Assembly (NCBI RefSeq): GCF_003013715.1
Contig: NC_072812.1
Location: 1,674,001 to 1,738,000, forward strand
Origin: Candidozyma auris
Lineage: Eukaryota; Ascomycota; Pichiomycetes; Serinales; Metschnikowiaceae
Direction of reading: 5' to 3'
Length of the DNA: 64,000 nucleotides
The notes below the pieces were generated by a model, which was given only the letters and a program-made list of their open reading frames with translations, did no database searches and was not told the origin of the DNA. Below, piece by piece: positions 61,530 to 64,000 of the stretch. Numbering within the stretch: the stretch's first letter is position 1; each line of letters begins with the position of its first letter. Made by a program: the position numbers and the translations under genes.

Positions 61530-62216
61530 TCATTTGGTCGTGGGGTCTTCAGTAGGCTGCGCAGGACTTGTCACAGGAGAGTGCTCGGTTGGCTGCGACT
61601 CGACATCCTTGTGGTCCACAGCTTCTTCCTGGCCACTCGAGGCCCCGGCGGCAGCCTCGGTATCTTCAGTTCCGGCAGCACCGCCGGAGGGCTGGCTTGA
61701 CAGGGAATCACTTAAAAAAATAGCCCCGGCAGAAAGCAGGCCCCTCTCCAACACTCTCAGCTTACCACCGTCTCTGTATGCCTTGTACACGGAGAAGAAG
61801 CCAATTATAGCAACAGTGGCAAGCGAAAACACAAACCCCAACACAGCAAAGGCAAGACCGGCTTTGCCGGCCTGGCAGCCAGTCTTGAAACGTCCATAGG
61901 CATAAGAGCACGTTAAGTCGCTGCCAAACCTGTCTCCAAGGACACCCACAGCGATAATCCACCAGATAAGCATCCATACTTCACCCGCAAGGGCAGTGGC
62001 AGGAGACAAATGACGAGCCACCACAGGAAGAACCGTGGGGATGTAGTAAATGAAGCCAAGAAGACTTGTCACCAAGGAAACACCCGTTCTGTTTTCCCAG
62101 AAATCCAACTTGCCCAAGGCGACACATGAACAGATGAAAAGGGAAAAGGTCCAGGCGAGGAGCGCGGCACGAAGCCCTAAAGCAATGGAGTTTTTCAAAG
62201 AATAAGTAAACGCCAT
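61530..62216 (-). CDS. MARVEL-like four-span membrane protein
   Basis: This 228-residue protein has four hydrophobic segments in residues about 12-150: LGLRAALLAWTFSLFICSCV, a GFIYYIPTVLPVV-type segment, EVWMLIWWIIAVGVLG and AGLAFAVLGFVFSLATVAIIGFFSVYKAYR. A conserved-looking CSYAYGRFKTGCQAGKAGLAF loop precedes the last segment. The C-terminus (residues 165-228) is hydrophilic and rich in Ser, Ala, Glu and Pro. Topology and loop resemble fungal MARVEL-domain proteins, a group that includes the eisosome protein Nce102; no direct orthologue is claimed. Residues in TM1 give the sole start, ATG at 62214-62216. Confidence 0.6.
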   Translation of the reverse strand: MAFTYSLKNSIALGLRAALLAWTFSLFICSCVALGKLDFWENRTGVSLVTSLLGFIYYIPTVLPVVARHLSPATALAGEVWMLIWWIIAVGVLGDRFGSDLTCSYAYGRFKTGCQAGKAGLAFAVLGFVFSLATVAIIGFFSVYKAYRDGGKLRVLERGLLSAGAIFLSDSLSSQPSGGAAGTEDTEAAAGASSGQEEAVDHKDVESQPTEHSPVTSPAQPTEDPTTK

Positions 62217-63060
62217 AGCAATGATGATTTGGAAAAAATGACAACCTGTACGTTTGTGAGCAGGGGGAATTCAGGGACTATTTATCCTTCGTTATTGAGT
62301 ACGGCCCAGAATCCCGGGTAAAAAGCCCCCTGTAAACAATCCATCCTGAGCAGTGACCAAGGGCCGCGTAAAGGATGCAGAGGATTATTGCACCCACACA
62401 GGACAAGCGCCAGCCGTGTCTTAAGCTTAGTGATCACATACGAGCACAAGCGCGGCCACTCTCAGCAGGGTACCTTAAACGGGGTAAAGTGAGCCCACCC
62501 TACGAATTGAGGATTCTTCAACGAGAGAAATTTGTGTAAGAAAGAAGGTTCGAGGCAAATAATCATTCCACACGACAGTGAGTGAGATCTCACTAAATTT
62601 TGTGCCTGAAATGGCTTTGGTCCTGGACGGAGGCCGTTTGTGCACATTGTGAGACATGGCTAAAATTAACGTGGAGCCGACCAGACAAGGGATTTGACAA
62701 GAAGGCAAGCGTTCCGTGTTCTGGACGGGTGATTGAGGATGAGTCAATCCGTCATGTTTCCTACAGTAGTTAGAAATCCGCGGAACCGTCTACATTCTAT
62801 TTTTGCGGAGGTGGTGCATGAGAAAACAAAGCTCCGTCTGAGTTCGGCTCTCACTCGGGTTCCAAGCATTGAGTGAGATAAGCGGATCAATGCGAGCATA
62901 GGTGGCACCCTGGCCTCACTTTGTAAATTCGAGAAGTCTTCATTTACGCTCGTCAAAATATATAGGGAGTCGTGCGTGCACCATGCGATATCATAATTGC
63001 AACTAACAACCTGGATATGGACTCGCTTCCGCAAGACCAACCTGACCCTCAGCTTCGACC
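62217..63060. other. Divergent MARVEL-like / YPT52 promoter region
   Basis: No gene is supported in this 844 bp interval. A TGAGTCA heptamer lies at 62740-62746, 315 bp before YPT52. Confidence 0.4.
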
Positions 63061-63708
63061 ATGTCTGACAACCGGTTTGTTCAGTTTAAATTGGTCCTTC
63101 TTGGCGAGAGTGCTGTAGGCAAATCGTCAATCGTGCATCGTTTTGTGAAAAATACCTTTGATGATATGAGGGAGTCCACCATCGGTGCTGCCTTCCTCAC
63201 CCAGTCGATCTCGTTGCCTGAATTGAGAACAACAGTAAAATTCGAGATATGGGATACAGCTGGCCAGGAACGCTATAAGAGCTTAGCACCCATGTACTAC
63301 AGAAATGCAAATGCTGCATTATGTGTTTACGACATCACAAGCAAGGCTTCTTTCTACAAGGCACAGGACTGGATAAAGGAGTTGAAGAGAAGAGCTCCCG
63401 AGGGCATCGTTCTAGCGTTAGTGGGCAACAAAGCAGATTTGGCTGAAGAGAGGGAGGTGGACGAAACTGAAGTCGCCCAATATTTGGAACAATTCAACCA
63501 AGAAGCTACCGCTGCTGGTGAAGCATCAACGAATGTGATCCACAAGGAGTGCTCCGCCAAGTCCGGCGAGGGTGTTCTTGAAATCTTTGACGAAATTGCT
63601 CGGGCATTGCCTCTCGAGGAGGCCAACGATAGAATGACGCCGCAACTAGGGAAGAGGGTAGAGCTTGGAAGACCTCCGCAACGCCAGCAGCAGCAGGGCT
63701 GTTGCTAG
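63061..63708 (+). CDS. YPT52: Rab5-type GTPase Ypt52
   Basis: This 215-residue Rab5 GTPase acts in early endosome fusion and vacuolar sorting. Nucleotide motifs are P-loop G15ESAVGKS22, D65TAGQE70, N123KAD126 and S165AK167. The C-terminus ends QQQQGCC with the two cysteines for geranylgeranylation. The wording VHRFVKNTFDDMRESTIGAAFLTQS and ERYKSLAPMYYRNANAAL matches Ypt52 better than Vps21 or Ypt53, which have FASLAPMYYRNAQ. Vps21 is the alternative. An insertion near residues 145-160 (NQEATAAGEAST) lies before the SAK motif. No CTG codon is present. Confidence 0.9.
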   Translation: MSDNRFVQFKLVLLGESAVGKSSIVHRFVKNTFDDMRESTIGAAFLTQSISLPELRTTVKFEIWDTAGQERYKSLAPMYYRNANAALCVYDITSKASFYKAQDWIKELKRRAPEGIVLALVGNKADLAEEREVDETEVAQYLEQFNQEATAAGEASTNVIHKECSAKSGEGVLEIFDEIARALPLEEANDRMTPQLGKRVELGRPPQRQQQQGCC

Positions 63709-63819
63709 GATTACATGTATAAGAGCAGACTAATGAACAACTAAACAACAAGCAAGCTTAAATAATCTGTCGTGAATCGTATTGTGCAAAAAAGCTATTC
63801 AGTCTATCAAAAAGGATAT

Positions 63820-64000
63820 TTACTTCTTCTTTGGGCCGAAAAGAGGCTCACCAATGTTTTTTCCTCTCAACTTCACACCCAATGCTCTCTCAATCTTGGC
63901 CAAAACTTGCTGGTTTGGCACAGCTCTACCAGCCTCGTAATCATTGATGACTTGTGGCTTTTCGTTCACTTTGGTGGCCAAGTCCTTCTGAGTGAGCTTC
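63820..64000 (-). CDS. MBF1: Multiprotein bridging factor Mbf1, C-terminal part (runs off the window)
   Basis: The last 60 codons of the gene lie in the window, with the stop at 63820-63822; the rest continues past base 64000. The visible residues form the helix-turn-helix (Cro/C1-type) domain and tail: [22 protein letters not shown], then [37 protein letters not shown]. Mbf1 bridges Gcn4 and TBP as a coactivator and also helps prevent frameshifting on stalled ribosomes. The start and N-terminal domain cannot be seen. Confidence 0.93.
   Translation of the reverse strand, partial: KLTQKDLATKVNEKPQVINDYEAGRAVPNQQVLAKIERALGVKLRGKNIGEPLFGPKKK

Overview
The window reads as a 64 kb piece of a nuclear chromosome from an ascomycete yeast (Saccharomycotina), most likely of the CUG-Ser clade and perhaps near Clavispora / Candida auris / Metschnikowia. 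The evidence is as follows. Almost all genes are intronless and closely packed on both strands. Recognised proteins are standard yeast orthologues, with additions that Saccharomyces lacks (a CNT nucleoside transporter, a NIPA-like transporter, a PNGase A-like protein, a fission-yeast-type Cdc14 SIN protein, an FlbD-like Myb). The single intron seen has a GTATGT donor and a TACTAAC branch point very close to its acceptor. The RPS8 promoter carries the Tbf1-plus-Cbf1 arrangement known from Candida. CTG codons are rare in conserved genes and fall at polar positions in HIS3. Protein lengths and residues given here come from a standard-code reading, so any CTG-encoded Leu may really be Ser.

Layout. 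0.4-5.5 kb: PRR1-like kinase and Mediator subunit MED14/RGR1 (+). 5.5-9.9 kb (-): vacuolar amino acid transporter AVT1, mitochondrial rRNA methyltransferase MRM1 and HIS3; HIS3 and MRM1 are in tandem. 10.8-15.8 kb (+): KIC1 (RAM-network kinase) and SWC3 (SWR1 complex). 15.9-19.5 kb (-): MRP51, MDM10 and a SIN-type Cdc14. 19.7-21.8 kb: convergent NIPA-like and ATO-family membrane proteins. 22.6-29.6 kb (+): LAS1 and ATG2. 30.5-37.9 kb (+): CNT nucleoside transporter, VPS35 and a PNGase A-like gene broken by an in-frame TAG. 38.0-45.2 kb (-): SEN34, an R2R3 Myb factor with 3.8 kb of non-coding DNA upstream, and DPH3. 46.8-52.9 kb: RPS8 (+, 5'UTR intron), LAP3/BLH1 (-), tRNA-Ile and tRNA-Ala (+) and an amino acid permease (-). 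55.0-64.0 kb: UTP10 (+), HSP10 (+), a MARVEL-like protein (-), the Rab5 GTPase YPT52 (+) and the C-terminal end of MBF1 (-, running off the window).

There is no mobile element, CRISPR array or obvious horizontally acquired island. Themes that recur are ribosome production (LAS1, UTP10, RPS8, MRP51, MRM1), endosome and vacuole traffic (VPS35, YPT52, ATG2, AVT1, LAP3), nutrient transport, and kinase signalling. Nothing suggests an operon-like system. The items most worth a second look are the TAG inside the PNGase A-like gene, the very large regulatory region in front of the Myb gene, the ATO paralogue with an altered signature, the HIS3-MRM1 linkage, and the RPS8 promoter and intron architecture.
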